Shown here piece by piece: positions 17,644 to 26,742 of a stretch of DNA of 64,000 nucleotides (within the stretch, counting starts at the first letter, position 1; each line of letters starts with the position of its first letter). Source of the stretch: Chryseobacterium lactis (GTDB lineage Bacteria > Bacteroidota > Bacteroidia > Flavobacteriales > Weeksellaceae). The notes below the pieces were generated by a model. That model did not search any database. It was not told the origin of the DNA and was given only the letters and a program-made list of their open reading frames with translations. The stretch is from assembly GCF_003815875.1 (NCBI RefSeq), contig NZ_CP033924.1:3286001-3350000 (forward strand), given 5' to 3'. Both the position numbers and the translations under genes were made by a program.

Positions 17644-17773
17644 AGGTTATTTTTTTGTATAAAATCATGAAGGGATAACCCCTAATACTTTGAGTTTCCT
17701 TAGTGTTTTGATTTTCAAAATATTATGATCGTTTATTATTTTTAGCTGTATAAGTTTTAGGTGCTTGCTGAGC

Positions 17774-18799
17774 CTATTTTATATTTTTTGAATTAAGCCA
17801 GTCCTGATAGGCTTTTGCATTCACAGCGTGTTCTTCTGCACTTGCTGTAAATTTGTGATATCCAAATCTTGCAGGATCGGCACACATAAATATATAATTA
17901 TTGTTTTCTGCATTTAAAACAGCATCTACTGAATTCTTATCTACCACACAAATCGGTCCCGGAGGAATCCCAGCATTTGCATAGGTATTGTAAGGAGATG
18001 GAGTAGACAGATGCTTATATAAAACCCTTTTGATGGATTCCTTAAAATTAGTCTGCTTATTGATGGCATAGATCACCGTAGGATCAGACTGAAGTTTCAT
18101 GCCTTTTCTGTATCGGTTTAAATATAATCCTGCAATCGTTTTCATTTCATCTTTTTTTCCTCCGGATTCTTTATATACAATAGAAGCAAGGGCATATATC
18201 TGATCTCTTGTCAGACCCGATTGCTGTTCTTTGTTTTTCCTTTCACTCGTCCAGAAGTCATTATACTGATCTTCAAACTTGGCGAAAAATTCTCTTGGGC
18301 TTACTGTCCAGAAGAAGTTGTAAGTATCGATGAAAAAATATTTTTTTAAATCTTCAACATTTTTATAACCTTTCTCCTGAGCAATACCATGAAGATCACT
18401 TACAAAATGCAAAGAGTCCAGCTCTGTTTTTTTTGTCACCTTGCCAATCATCTGGTACATATCTCCAAAATCTCCGATTCTGAAAGAATTTGGAGTCTGG
18501 TTTCCGGCCTTGATCATATTGACAAGATCCGTGTTTCCTTTACCACTTTGGATATGATAACGACCCGCTTTGAAATGAGCATTAAGACCTTTATCTTTAG
18601 CTACTGCTTCAAAAGATTCCTTATCTTTAATATAAGGAGCAATAGAATCCAGAATCTGATTGAATCCCGCTTTATGAGAAATCAAAATGTAGCCGTCTTT
18701 TTCTACATTGTTCCCGTAATATTTATTATAAAATCTCAAACCAAAAAATCCTGCCACTACAAATACAAGCAGAATAACAATGAGAATACCTTTTTTCAT
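17774..18799 (-). CDS. mltG: Endolytic murein transglycosylase
   Basis: 341 residues: one N-terminal membrane anchor (residues 4-22), then a periplasmic YceG/MltG domain. The conserved glutamate is E211 in SIVYKESGG, and the family segments NRYRKGMKLQSDPTVIYA and TPSPYNTYANAGIPPGPI are present. The enzyme cleaves nascent peptidoglycan strands and sets glycan length. It starts 30 bp downstream of dapF on the same strand, which joins two cell-wall steps in one transcript. Confidence 0.95.
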   Translation of the reverse strand: MKKGILIVILLVFVVAGFFGLRFYNKYYGNNVEKDGYILISHKAGFNQILDSIAPYIKDKESFEAVAKDKGLNAHFKAGRYHIQSGKGNTDLVNMIKAGNQTPNSFRIGDFGDMYQMIGKVTKKTELDSLHFVSDLHGIAQEKGYKNVEDLKKYFFIDTYNFFWTVSPREFFAKFEDQYNDFWTSERKNKEQQSGLTRDQIYALASIVYKESGGKKDEMKTIAGLYLNRYRKGMKLQSDPTVIYAINKQTNFKESIKRVLYKHLSTPSPYNTYANAGIPPGPICVVDKNSVDAVLNAENNNYIFMCADPARFGYHKFTASAEEHAVNAKAYQDWLNSKNIK

Positions 18800-18829
18800 T
18801 CTTATACTATTGATTAAAAGTTTTTGTTT

Positions 18830-19597
18830 TTAAAGAATATCTACCTTGCCTCTAAAAACCTGCTTTGCGGGACCTTCCAGCCAAATGTTTTGGAAAGATT
18901 CTCCGTTTTTTTCAGCATATACTTTAAGGTTTCCACCTAAAGTTTTAACTTTTACAGAAGTTAGATGATCTTTTTGTAGAAAGGTTAAAGCAGAAGCCGT
19001 AACTCCGGTTCCACAGCTGTAAGTTTCATCCTCAACGCCTCGTTCATAGGTTCTTACGAAAATTTCATTTTCAGAAATTTTTTCTACAAAGTTTACATTG
19101 ATTCCTTTTTCTTTATAATTTTCTGAATTTCTTATGCCGTATCCTTGCTGATAAACATCGAGGTCATTCAGGTTTTCTACATATTTTACATAGTGAGGAG
19201 AGCCGGTATTAAGAACAGAATCATTTCCGTCATGAGAAACAGTATCTACATTGATCATCTTTAATTTGATAATTCCATTATGAATCTCTGCCTCATGCTC
19301 ACCATCTGTTGCAATGAACTTACATTTATCTTCGAAAATATCAAGGAAGAAAGCAAAGGCAACGAGGCATCTTCCGCCGTTTCCACACATGGTACTTTCG
19401 CCACCATCAGAATTATAATAAACCATCTTAAAATCATAGTCAGGATCGTTCTCCAATAGAATAAGGCCGTCGGCTCCTATTCCAAAACGTCTGTCACATA
19501 ATTTCTCGATGATTTTTTGATCTTTAGGAAATTGGAGGTCACGGTTATCTACCATTACAAAATCATTTCCCGTTCCCTGATATTTATAAAATTCCAT
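18830..19597 (-). CDS. dapF: Diaminopimelate epimerase
   Basis: 255 residues. Converts LL- to meso-diaminopimelate for lysine and peptidoglycan synthesis. The two catalytic cysteines are C71 (STMCGNGGRC) and C195 (YSCGTGV), each in its expected motif, and the N-terminal QGTGNDFVMVDN is typical. It is the upstream partner of mltG. Confidence 0.96.
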   Translation of the reverse strand: MEFYKYQGTGNDFVMVDNRDLQFPKDQKIIEKLCDRRFGIGADGLILLENDPDYDFKMVYYNSDGGESTMCGNGGRCLVAFAFFLDIFEDKCKFIATDGEHEAEIHNGIIKLKMINVDTVSHDGNDSVLNTGSPHYVKYVENLNDLDVYQQGYGIRNSENYKEKGINVNFVEKISENEIFVRTYERGVEDETYSCGTGVTASALTFLQKDHLTSVKVKTLGGNLKVYAEKNGESFQNIWLEGPAKQVFRGKVDIL

Positions 19598-19690
19598 ATT
19601 GTTTTTTGTCTTAAATGAAGAAGCAAAATTAATATATTTAAAATGAAAAACGAACAGTGTTAACTGTTCGTTTCCTTATTTATAATCGTT

Positions 19691-20389
19691 TTATCTAAAG
19701 CCTCCGCTGTTCTGTCTTTCTGAACTGCCGGAGCTGCCCGAATTACCTGAACTGCTTGATCCGCTTCGGAATCCGCTACCGCTTGATGGTTCTGATCTGT
19801 AAGTATTATTGCTGTTCGAATTGCTGTTGTTACTTCCTGATCTGAATCCCCCACTGTTGGACTCTGTACTTCTCTGGTTATTTTGGAAACCACTTCCTTG
19901 TCTGTACCCTCCGTTATTTTGATTTCCCTGATTGTTCTGATAACCGCTGTTGTTTTGGTTTCTGAAACCGCCACTGTTGCTTCTATTGCTGTTAGTATTA
20001 CCTTTATTATAGAAACCGCTTCCATTGTTGCTGCCTCCATTGTTATAGAAACCGCTACCACTATTAGTCTGACCTCTGAAACCATCAGGTCTTGAGGTTG
20101 ATCCTGATCTTCTTTCTACATATACTTTTCTTCTTGAATTATTAGAATTATAGTAGTAGTAAGGAACACCGTTGTCATAATAATAGTTGACATTGTTTCT
20201 GTAATAATATCCATCATTTCCGTAATATCCACCGCTTCCATAATATCCGGAAGGAGCGTAATAAGATCCATTGTTATAATATGGATCGCCATAACCGCCA
20301 TTATACCCGTATCCGTCTGAATATGCCAAACAAGATGTTAAACTACTAATAGCAATAATGCTGAATGCTATTTTTAATAAATTTTTCAT
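19691..20389 (-). CDS. Gly/Ser/Asn/Tyr-rich lipoprotein
   Basis: 232 residues. The lipobox is LTSC near residue 20 after a hydrophobic signal segment. The first half of the mature part is Tyr/Gly-rich (SDGYGYNGGYGD, YYNNGSYY), a short basic patch follows (SRRKVYVERR), and the rest is a low-complexity Ser/Gly/Asn chain with repeated GSGFYN and SGGFR units. No enzyme motif exists. A surface or envelope scaffold or adhesive role is conceivable but unproved. An open frame on the same strand in another phase (19660-20085) is a shadow of this composition. It lies 4 bp downstream of pnuC. Confidence 0.75.
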   Translation of the reverse strand: MKNLLKIAFSIIAISSLTSCLAYSDGYGYNGGYGDPYYNNGSYYAPSGYYGSGGYYGNDGYYYRNNVNYYYDNGVPYYYYNSNNSRRKVYVERRSGSTSRPDGFRGQTNSGSGFYNNGGSNNGSGFYNKGNTNSNRSNSGGFRNQNNSGYQNNQGNQNNGGYRQGSGFQNNQRSTESNSGGFRSGSNNSNSNSNNTYRSEPSSGSGFRSGSSSSGNSGSSGSSERQNSGGFR

Positions 20390-20393
20390 GACT

Positions 20394-21065
20394 TTATTGT
20401 ACTTTTTTTTCTTTAAAACTTTTTTTCCAATTTAGATATCCTAAGATAGCCATTATAGTAAATACCAAATATTGAACCGAAGTGATTCCGAGACCCTTAA
20501 AAATCATCATCGGGATGCAAATAAAATCTCCGATAATCCAGAAAATCCAGTTCTCAATGCGCTGTTTGGCCATAAACCACATTCCCACTAAAAATATTGA
20601 AGTGGTAAAAACGTCCATCCAATTCGCCCAATCCAAATGATATAATCCAAGGTTGGTTCTCTCCATTGAAAAATGATTGTCAATATAAGGTTTATAATAA
20701 TAAATAAGAGTAACGAGCCCCAAACTTAGAATGAAAAGAATAATGGCATAGTTCCATTCCTTTTTAGTAGCCCAGGTAACATCTACATGTATATGATCTT
20801 CAGAATTTTTTGCCCACAAAATCCAGCCATAAACGCTCATTATTGTATAGTATACATTAATTAAACAATCTCCCAGTAACCCGAAGTTGAACAGAATATA
20901 CACATAGATGAGGGTTGAAATAATACCCGTAGGATAGACCCATATATTTTTCTTAATGGAAAAATATACGCTCAAAGTTCCGAAAATAGCACCCGAAGCT
21001 TCAAGTATAATCTGTAAAGAATCGTAGCTTTCATAAGGCTTTACAAAAAGATCATATAAATTCAT
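20394..21065 (-). CDS. pnuC: Nicotinamide riboside-type transporter PnuC
   Basis: 223 residues from the chosen ATG (MNLYDLFVKPYES), with seven to eight membrane helices and the PnuC pattern NIWVYPTGIISTLIYVYI and WANWMDVFTTS. PnuC proteins carry vitamin nucleosides or, in the PnuT branch, thiamine by facilitated diffusion. A start ten codons earlier (21095) is open; I prefer 21065 because a TATTTTTG box (21078-21071) sits directly before it. No thiamine-pyrophosphate riboswitch was recognised, so nicotinamide riboside is the default guess. Confidence 0.88.
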   Translation of the reverse strand: MNLYDLFVKPYESYDSLQIILEASGAIFGTLSVYFSIKKNIWVYPTGIISTLIYVYILFNFGLLGDCLINVYYTIMSVYGWILWAKNSEDHIHVDVTWATKKEWNYAIILFILSLGLVTLIYYYKPYIDNHFSMERTNLGLYHLDWANWMDVFTTSIFLVGMWFMAKQRIENWIFWIIGDFICIPMMIFKGLGITSVQYLVFTIMAILGYLNWKKSFKEKKVQ

Positions 21066-21231
21066 GTGATCAAAAATAAGCAAAAAATAGGACATTTTAA
21101 AATGAATTTTATAATGTGTTGTTTATACTTTTAAAGGCTTTAATGTAAAATAAATGATGAAAGTTTAACGATAAACGTGGGAGTTCCTAAATTTTTTATA
21201 TTTTCGTGAATCCTTAATTAAATAAAAAAAC

Positions 21232-22749
21232 ATGTCGAAAATTTGGGTTAAGAAGCCGCTAAGTGCCTATGAGGCAGATATGAAGAAAAGTGAGCTGAAA
21301 AAAGTCCTTGGAAAATGGAGTTTAACAGCAATTGGAGTAGGTGCTATCATTGGTGGCGGAATCTTTGTTCTTACAGGAACCGGAGCCTATTATCATGCAG
21401 GGCCGGCACTGGCAATCTCTTTTATTATAGCAGGTATTGCCTGTGTTTTTGCAGCATTGTGCTACGCAGAGTTTGCCTCTATTATTCCTGTTGAAGGGTC
21501 GGCTTACGCTTACGCTTATGGAACGGTAGGTGAGATTTTTGCCTGGGCGATGGGGTGGTGCCTCATCCTGGAGTATGCCATGGCAAGTATGGCCGTCTCG
21601 GTGAGTTGGTCCGGATATTTTAACAAGTTTTTGAAAATTTTTAATATTCATTTGCCTGCTTACCTGACTTCAGATCCGTCAAGTTATACAGGGGACGGTT
21701 TCTCAATGAACTTACCTGCATTTATTCTTGTTTTATTAATTACTGCATTGTTGGTAAAAGGAACTAAAGAAGCAGCAGGAGCTAATAACCTGATTGTTTT
21801 AATGAAAACTTCTGCAGTTATTTTTGTAATTATAGCAGGTGTTTATATCATATTTTCTAACACGGATCTTTATAATGCCGTTGACGGAGTTAAAAACTGG
21901 AAACCTTTTATTCCTGATCCGATAAAGATTAAGAATTCGGAAGGAGATATGGTCTCAGCCTATGGTATTAAAGGAATTGTTTCCGGAGCTGCCGCGATTT
22001 TCTTTGCTTATATTGGTTTTGACGCTGTTTCTACACAGGCAGGAGAGGCGATTAATCCTAAAAAAGATGTGCCTTTCGCCATTATTGCTTCACTATTGGT
22101 TTGTACTGCTTTGTATATTTGTGTATCTCTTGTATTGACAGGGATGATGCATTATACGGACTTTAACCCGGAAGGGAAATATCCTGATGCGATTAAAGCT
22201 CCTGTAGCATATGCTTTTGAAATTGCAGGTAAACATTGGGCAAGTAATGTGGTAACCATTGCTGCTACCATAGGATTAATTTCTGTAGTAATGGTAATGA
22301 TGATGGGGCAGTCCAGAATATTTATTGGAATGGCAAAAGACGGATTGATTCCTAGATTTTTCGGACAACTTCATCCAAAAACAAAAACTCCTTACAAAGG
22401 AATTATTCTGTTAGGAATTGTAGTGGCACTTATTGCTGCCTTTACACCGATTTCTACTTTGGCAGATATGACAAGTTTCGGAACTTTATTTGCTTTTACG
22501 TTGGTTTGTATCGCAGTTTGGGTGATGAGAAAGAAAGAACCGGAATTGATCAGACCATTCAAAGTGCCTGCTTATAAGATCGTTGTTGCATTAGGAGTAA
22601 TCATTAACATATACTTAATTTTTAACCTGAGTGCTCATGCATTGGAACTTTCTGCAGTATGGCTCTTCCTGGGAGGTTTAGTGTATTTCCTTTATGGAAA
22701 ATCAAACAGTAAACTTAATAATCCTGAAAAATATCAGGATGAAAACTAA
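21232..22749 (+). CDS. Amino-acid permease (APC superfamily)
   Basis: 505 residues, about 12 to 13 membrane helices. The N-terminal GVGAIIGGGIFVLTGTGA and IAGIACVFAALCYAEFAS segments are those of the cationic amino acid transporter (CAT/YfnA) branch. It imports amino acids by proton symport or exchange. It is a single gene with its own terminator; the substrate is not evident from context. Confidence 0.92.
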   Translation: MSKIWVKKPLSAYEADMKKSELKKVLGKWSLTAIGVGAIIGGGIFVLTGTGAYYHAGPALAISFIIAGIACVFAALCYAEFASIIPVEGSAYAYAYGTVGEIFAWAMGWCLILEYAMASMAVSVSWSGYFNKFLKIFNIHLPAYLTSDPSSYTGDGFSMNLPAFILVLLITALLVKGTKEAAGANNLIVLMKTSAVIFVIIAGVYIIFSNTDLYNAVDGVKNWKPFIPDPIKIKNSEGDMVSAYGIKGIVSGAAAIFFAYIGFDAVSTQAGEAINPKKDVPFAIIASLLVCTALYICVSLVLTGMMHYTDFNPEGKYPDAIKAPVAYAFEIAGKHWASNVVTIAATIGLISVVMVMMMGQSRIFIGMAKDGLIPRFFGQLHPKTKTPYKGIILLGIVVALIAAFTPISTLADMTSFGTLFAFTLVCIAVWVMRKKEPELIRPFKVPAYKIVVALGVIINIYLIFNLSAHALELSAVWLFLGGLVYFLYGKSNSKLNNPEKYQDEN

Positions 22750-22756
22750 TATTATA

Positions 22757-22778
22757 AACCGCTTCGGCGGTTTTTTTT
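22757..22778 (+). terminator. Rho-independent terminator
   Basis: AACCGC (22757-22762), TTCG tetraloop, GCGGTT (22767-22772), then a run of six more Ts. It ends the permease transcript. Confidence 0.9.
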
Positions 22779-22793
22779 GTAAATAAAATTGAT

Positions 22794-23807
22794 ATGAAAA
22801 AGATATTTTCCATCACGTTTATGCTCGCAGGAATCTGTGTGTTTTCTCAACAGGTTGAAAGCTTTGAAACGGTTCTCAATGATAAAATAAGTGTAAGAGC
22901 CCTTGAGCTCCATGATAACAAAGTCTGGTACAGCGGAACCGATTCCAAGTTCGGATTTATTGATTTAAAAGACTCAAAAAATCAAAAACAGATTAAATTA
23001 TCAGAAACTAAACTTCAGTTCAGAACCCTGGGACAGGATAAAACCTCTTTTTATGCCATCAATATTGAAAGTCCGGCAAAGTTTTTTAAAATTGATAAAA
23101 AAGATTTAAAATCACAGGTTGTTTTTACTGATACCACAAAAACTGCTTTTTATGATGCACTGCATTTTGTGAATGATAAACTTGCTTACACTTTCAGTGA
23201 TGCAGATAAAGACAACCTCTTAAAACTGGCTGTATATAAAAACGGAAAATGGGGAATGTTTAAAAATAATATAGCTTTAAACCCTGGAGAAGCTGCTTTT
23301 GCTGCAAGTAACACCAATATTTCATCCACCAAAAATTATATGTGGATTGCAACGGGAGGAAAGGCATCAAGGATTGTAAGATTGAATTTTAAAAATGAAA
23401 AGTTTGAGGTTTTTGAAACCCCTTTCATACAAGGAGAATCTTCCCAGGGAATGTATTCGGTGGATTTCTCGGATGATCAGTTTGGTATTGCCGTAGGTGG
23501 AGATTATACAAAACAGGAAGCCAATATCAATAATATCGCTACAACGCATGATGGTGGGCAGACCTGGCAGATTCAGGCGTCAGAGAATAATGCAGGTTAT
23601 ATGACTTGTGTAAAGATTAAGCCCGGTTCCAAAGGAAAAGAGATCATTGCAGTAGGAGACCGGCACATCAGCTATTCTGCAGATTTTGGAAAGACGTGGA
23701 AGAAAATTTCCGATGAAAAAGGATTATTCGTGTGTCAATGGATTGATTACAACAGACTTGTTTTTGCAGGCAATAACAGAGTAATGATAATGAAATTAAA
23801 ATTTTAA
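22794..23807 (+). CDS. Exported YCF48/BNR-repeat beta-propeller protein
   Basis: 337 residues with a signal peptide (MKKIFSITFMLAGICVFSQQ). The rest is built of propeller blades with the sialidase/BNR-like motif, for example ATTHDGGQTWQIQ and SYSADFGKTWKKIS near the C-terminus, which is typical of proteins automatically labelled oxidoreductase or photosystem assembly factor-like. No catalytic residues can be named. It probably acts in the periplasm or at the surface. Confidence 0.75.
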   Translation: MKKIFSITFMLAGICVFSQQVESFETVLNDKISVRALELHDNKVWYSGTDSKFGFIDLKDSKNQKQIKLSETKLQFRTLGQDKTSFYAINIESPAKFFKIDKKDLKSQVVFTDTTKTAFYDALHFVNDKLAYTFSDADKDNLLKLAVYKNGKWGMFKNNIALNPGEAAFAASNTNISSTKNYMWIATGGKASRIVRLNFKNEKFEVFETPFIQGESSQGMYSVDFSDDQFGIAVGGDYTKQEANINNIATTHDGGQTWQIQASENNAGYMTCVKIKPGSKGKEIIAVGDRHISYSADFGKTWKKISDEKGLFVCQWIDYNRLVFAGNNRVMIMKLKF

Positions 23808-23920
23808 ATGGCAGGAATAGAATTTATCATTATTAACTGAATGACTTGATACTGCGTATTTAGACTCATTATAAAATAGAACCTAATATAATTCATAGGT
23901 CATAATTCACAAGTAATGGT

Positions 23921-23961
23921 TAATTTTGTAGGATGAAATTTTAATTATGTTAAATTTCATC
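23921..23961 (+). promoter_or_regulatory. Candidate hemN promoter box and adjoining inverted repeat
   Basis: TAATTTTG (23921-23928) is an exact -7 box, although no good -33 TTG precedes it. Four bases later a perfect 10-bp inverted repeat, GATGAAATTT (23932-23941) and AAATTTCATC (23952-23961), lies between the box and the hemN start. It could be an operator or a 5' leader hairpin. Confidence 0.45.
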
Positions 23962-23986
23962 ATTCTATAAAATTTTAATTTTTCAA

Positions 23987-25345
23987 ATGAACTCTTTAAT
24001 AGATAAGTATAATATTCCCGGGCCGCGTTACACGTCTTATCCTACCGTTCCCTATTGGGATGAATCAACATTTTCACCGGAAAAATGGAAGGAGACGGTA
24101 ATCAGATCTTTTCATGAAACCAATGCAGAGGAGGGAATTTCTATTTATATCCATTTGCCTTTCTGTGAGGCTTTGTGTACATTCTGTGCATGTCATAAAC
24201 GAATTACAAAACAACATAGTGTTGAAGTGCCTTACCTGGAAAGTGTTTTAAAGGAATGGAAACTTTATCTTGAGCTCTTTAATGAAAAACCAAAGCTGAA
24301 GGAGCTTCACTTAGGTGGTGGTACCCCAACGTTTTTCTCTCCTGAAAATTTAAAGACTTTATTGGGTGGAATTTTTGAAACGGTGGAGATTGCAGAGCAT
24401 CCTGAATTCTCATTTGAAGGTCACCCGAATAATACAACGAAAGAACATCTTCAGACATTATACGATTTAGGCTTCAGAAGAGTGAGCTTCGGAGTTCAGG
24501 ACTATGATCCTAAAGTGCAGAAAGCGATCAACAGAATCCAGCCTTTTGAAAACGTAAAGAATGTGACAGAATGGGCTAAGGAAATTGGATACAGAGGAAT
24601 CAGTCATGATTTGGTTTTCGGACTTCCGCATCAGAATTGGGAAGCGATGGAGCATACCATCAGAAAAACGATGGAATTAAAGCCGGACAGACTCGCATTT
24701 TATTCTTATGCACATGTGCCATGGGTGAAAGGTGTTGGCCAGAGAGGTTTTGATGAAAATGACCTTCCAAGTGGAGAAGAAAAGCGTCGTTTGTACGAAG
24801 ATGGCAAAAAATTACTTCAGGATTTAGGATATATTGAAGTTGGAATGGATCATTTCTCGCTGGAACATGATGATCTTTATCAGTCTTTAATCCATAAAAA
24901 ACTTCACAGAAACTTCATGGGATATACTTCCAGCAATACCCAACTGATGGTAGGACTCGGAATGTCTGCTATTTCAGATTCGTGGTATGCTTTTGCCCAA
25001 AATGTGAAAACAGTAGAGGATTACCAGAAAATGGTTGAAGAAGGACAAATTCCCGTTGTGAAAGGGCATGTCTTGAATGAAGAAGACTTGACGGTGAGAA
25101 GACATATTCTAAATTTGATGTGCCAGCTTGAAACAACTTTCACTATCGATAATTCTTTCCCGGAACTTGAAAATGCCCTGGATATGTTGAAAGAGATGGA
25201 AAATGACGGATTGGTTGAAATCAGTGGTCACGAAATCAAGATTACAGAAGCGGGAAGAGCTTTCACTAGAAATGTAGCCATGGTTTTTGACCTTCGGATG
25301 ATGAGGAATAAACCTGAAACGAGAATTTTCTCGATGACAATATAA
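23987..25345 (+). CDS. hemN: Oxygen-independent coproporphyrinogen III oxidase
   Basis: 452 residues. Radical-SAM enzyme that decarboxylates coproporphyrinogen III to protoporphyrinogen IX without oxygen. The cluster ligands are C60, C64 and C67 in YIHLPFCEALCTFC, and the following ACH together with the N-terminal PGPRYTSYPTVP distinguishes HemN from the heme chaperone HemW. GGGTPTFFS is the SAM-binding loop. Length is normal. It may be controlled through the inverted repeat just upstream. Confidence 0.95.
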   Translation: MNSLIDKYNIPGPRYTSYPTVPYWDESTFSPEKWKETVIRSFHETNAEEGISIYIHLPFCEALCTFCACHKRITKQHSVEVPYLESVLKEWKLYLELFNEKPKLKELHLGGGTPTFFSPENLKTLLGGIFETVEIAEHPEFSFEGHPNNTTKEHLQTLYDLGFRRVSFGVQDYDPKVQKAINRIQPFENVKNVTEWAKEIGYRGISHDLVFGLPHQNWEAMEHTIRKTMELKPDRLAFYSYAHVPWVKGVGQRGFDENDLPSGEEKRRLYEDGKKLLQDLGYIEVGMDHFSLEHDDLYQSLIHKKLHRNFMGYTSSNTQLMVGLGMSAISDSWYAFAQNVKTVEDYQKMVEEGQIPVVKGHVLNEEDLTVRRHILNLMCQLETTFTIDNSFPELENALDMLKEMENDGLVEISGHEIKITEAGRAFTRNVAMVFDLRMMRNKPETRIFSMTI

Positions 25346-25350
25346 AATAA

Positions 25351-25379
25351 AAGCGGTTCAGTGTTGAACCGCTTTTTTT
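25351..25379 (+). terminator. Rho-independent terminator of hemN
   Basis: AAGCGGTTCA (25351-25360), GTGT loop, TGAACCGCTT (25365-25374), continuing into a T-run to 25379. Confidence 0.92.
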
Positions 25380-25380
25380 A

Positions 25381-25772
25381 GTTCTGAAAAAGCTTGACTA
25401 TTTTTATAATTCAAATGTATTTAAATCAGGATAGAAAGTTTTCTATTGTGATTTTCTTTTTTTTATCTAGAAAATTGCTTTGAAATATTCAATAGTGGTT
25501 GCTTGATAATTTGAATTTTTGACGCTACTATTTTAAATCTTTATACTTAAAATATATTCTAACAAAGTATCAGGAAATATAAATTCTGTTCTTGAAGATT
25601 TTTACAAATTGATTGTTTTTTCTAGAATGATAATTTCAAAATTTAAACCTTGATAATAAATTGTATATGTAAATATTTGGAATGTAGTATCTGTGTAGTG
25701 AATTTATTTGTGTTGTTTTTTTTCAGTTATAATACTTTTGCAATGAAAAAATAAATAAAAAACACAAATCTT
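25381..25772. other. Long AT-rich upstream region with one promoter
   Basis: No gene is visible in these 390 bases. The only clear signal is near the end: TACTTTTG (25733-25740), an exact -7 box, preceded by TTTG (25707-25710) and TTG (25713-25715), giving spacers of 22 or 17 bp. It would drive the gene at 25773 with a short leader of about 25 nt. Confidence 0.55.
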
Positions 25773-26531
25773 ATGAAAAAAAATATGTTTTTGATCGCAA
25801 TGATCTCAGGGATTACCATATTCGGACAAGTAGGTATTGGTACTACTATACCAGCTACAACATTAGATGTAAGTATCAATAGAGATATAAATGGAAATAT
25901 CATTGATAACAGTAAAACACATGGGTTGCAAGCTCCCAGGTTAACACGGGCTGAACTTACATCTAATACGGCTAAATACAGTATAAGTCAAAAAGGGAGT
26001 ATGGTATATATCACGGATGTATCTGGAGGAGACGCTTCCGGACAAAGAATTAATGTAACCTCTCCAGGGTATTATTTTTTTGATGGTACTGTATGGCTAA
26101 GACTATCAATAAGCAGTACAACTGAAGGCTCTCAGGTTACAAAAGTTTTATATGCTGCTGGACAACCAGATGTCAATAAAACAGTAACGATTGGTGGAAT
26201 GGTTTTTAGGATAAACAGTCATTCAAATGCTTTTGGTAATCCAGAGTTTGCACTTAAAGATCCTGCTAATAAAACTATTTATGTTGGGATGAATCAACAA
26301 TATGCTTCTAATGGCTATCAATATGATAATTTTACTCAAGTGTTCACAACCAATAATAATTCTTTCAGAGATTTTTCATATGATCATAATATGAATGGAA
26401 TGGCTTTATATGAGTTTAATATTATGCACATTGTAGATGTTGATCAAAACGCTTACTACAGAGTGACATTTTATATTTCAGGACCCAGTACAGGAAACAA
26501 ATTGTACTTGATTATTGCTGAGAAGTTTTAA
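25773..26531 (+). CDS. Secreted protein of unknown function with VGIGT-type N-terminus
   Basis: 252 residues. A signal peptide (MKKNMFLIAMISGITIFGQ) is followed by VGIGTTIPATTLDVS, the opening common to many exported flavobacterial proteins that resemble tail-fibre or adhesin head domains. The middle carries GSMVYITDVSGG and GYYFFDGTVWLRLS, also typical. The C-terminal 110 residues (VFRINSHSNAFGNPEF onwards) look like a separate beta domain I cannot name. It lacks a T9SS sorting domain. A single-gene unit with its own promoter and terminator. Confidence 0.75.
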   Translation: MKKNMFLIAMISGITIFGQVGIGTTIPATTLDVSINRDINGNIIDNSKTHGLQAPRLTRAELTSNTAKYSISQKGSMVYITDVSGGDASGQRINVTSPGYYFFDGTVWLRLSISSTTEGSQVTKVLYAAGQPDVNKTVTIGGMVFRINSHSNAFGNPEFALKDPANKTIYVGMNQQYASNGYQYDNFTQVFTTNNNSFRDFSYDHNMNGMALYEFNIMHIVDVDQNAYYRVTFYISGPSTGNKLYLIIAEKF

Positions 26532-26556
26532 ATGATATAAGTTAAATATTTAATAA

Positions 26557-26596
26557 AAAATAAGAAGTGAAATAATCAAATTCCACTTCTTATTTT
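26557..26596. terminator. Bidirectional terminator hairpin
   Basis: AAAATAAGAAGTG (26557-26569) pairs with CACTTCTTATTTT (26584-26596) around a 14-nt loop. It follows the secreted-protein gene and precedes the 3' end of a convergent gene. Confidence 0.8.
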
Positions 26597-26742
26597 ATAA
26601 AATGTTCAATTAACTAATCTTTCTTGCGCAATAAAACTTTATTTTGCAGGGTGAGCTTATCGTAGTTGAGTGAAAAACCTTTGTGATCGTTTTTGTATAA
26701 GGATACTAAAAAGCTTAGCGCTTCTTTTACGTTTAAAACAAA

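Noticed and set aside
19660..20085. 141-codon frame in another phase of the Gly/Ser/Asn-rich lipoprotein
   Set aside because: It is a shadow caused by low-complexity codons; no start signal and no family.
21322..21651. 109-codon antisense frame in the amino-acid permease gene
   Set aside because: Lies fully opposite a well-supported membrane protein and has no family features.
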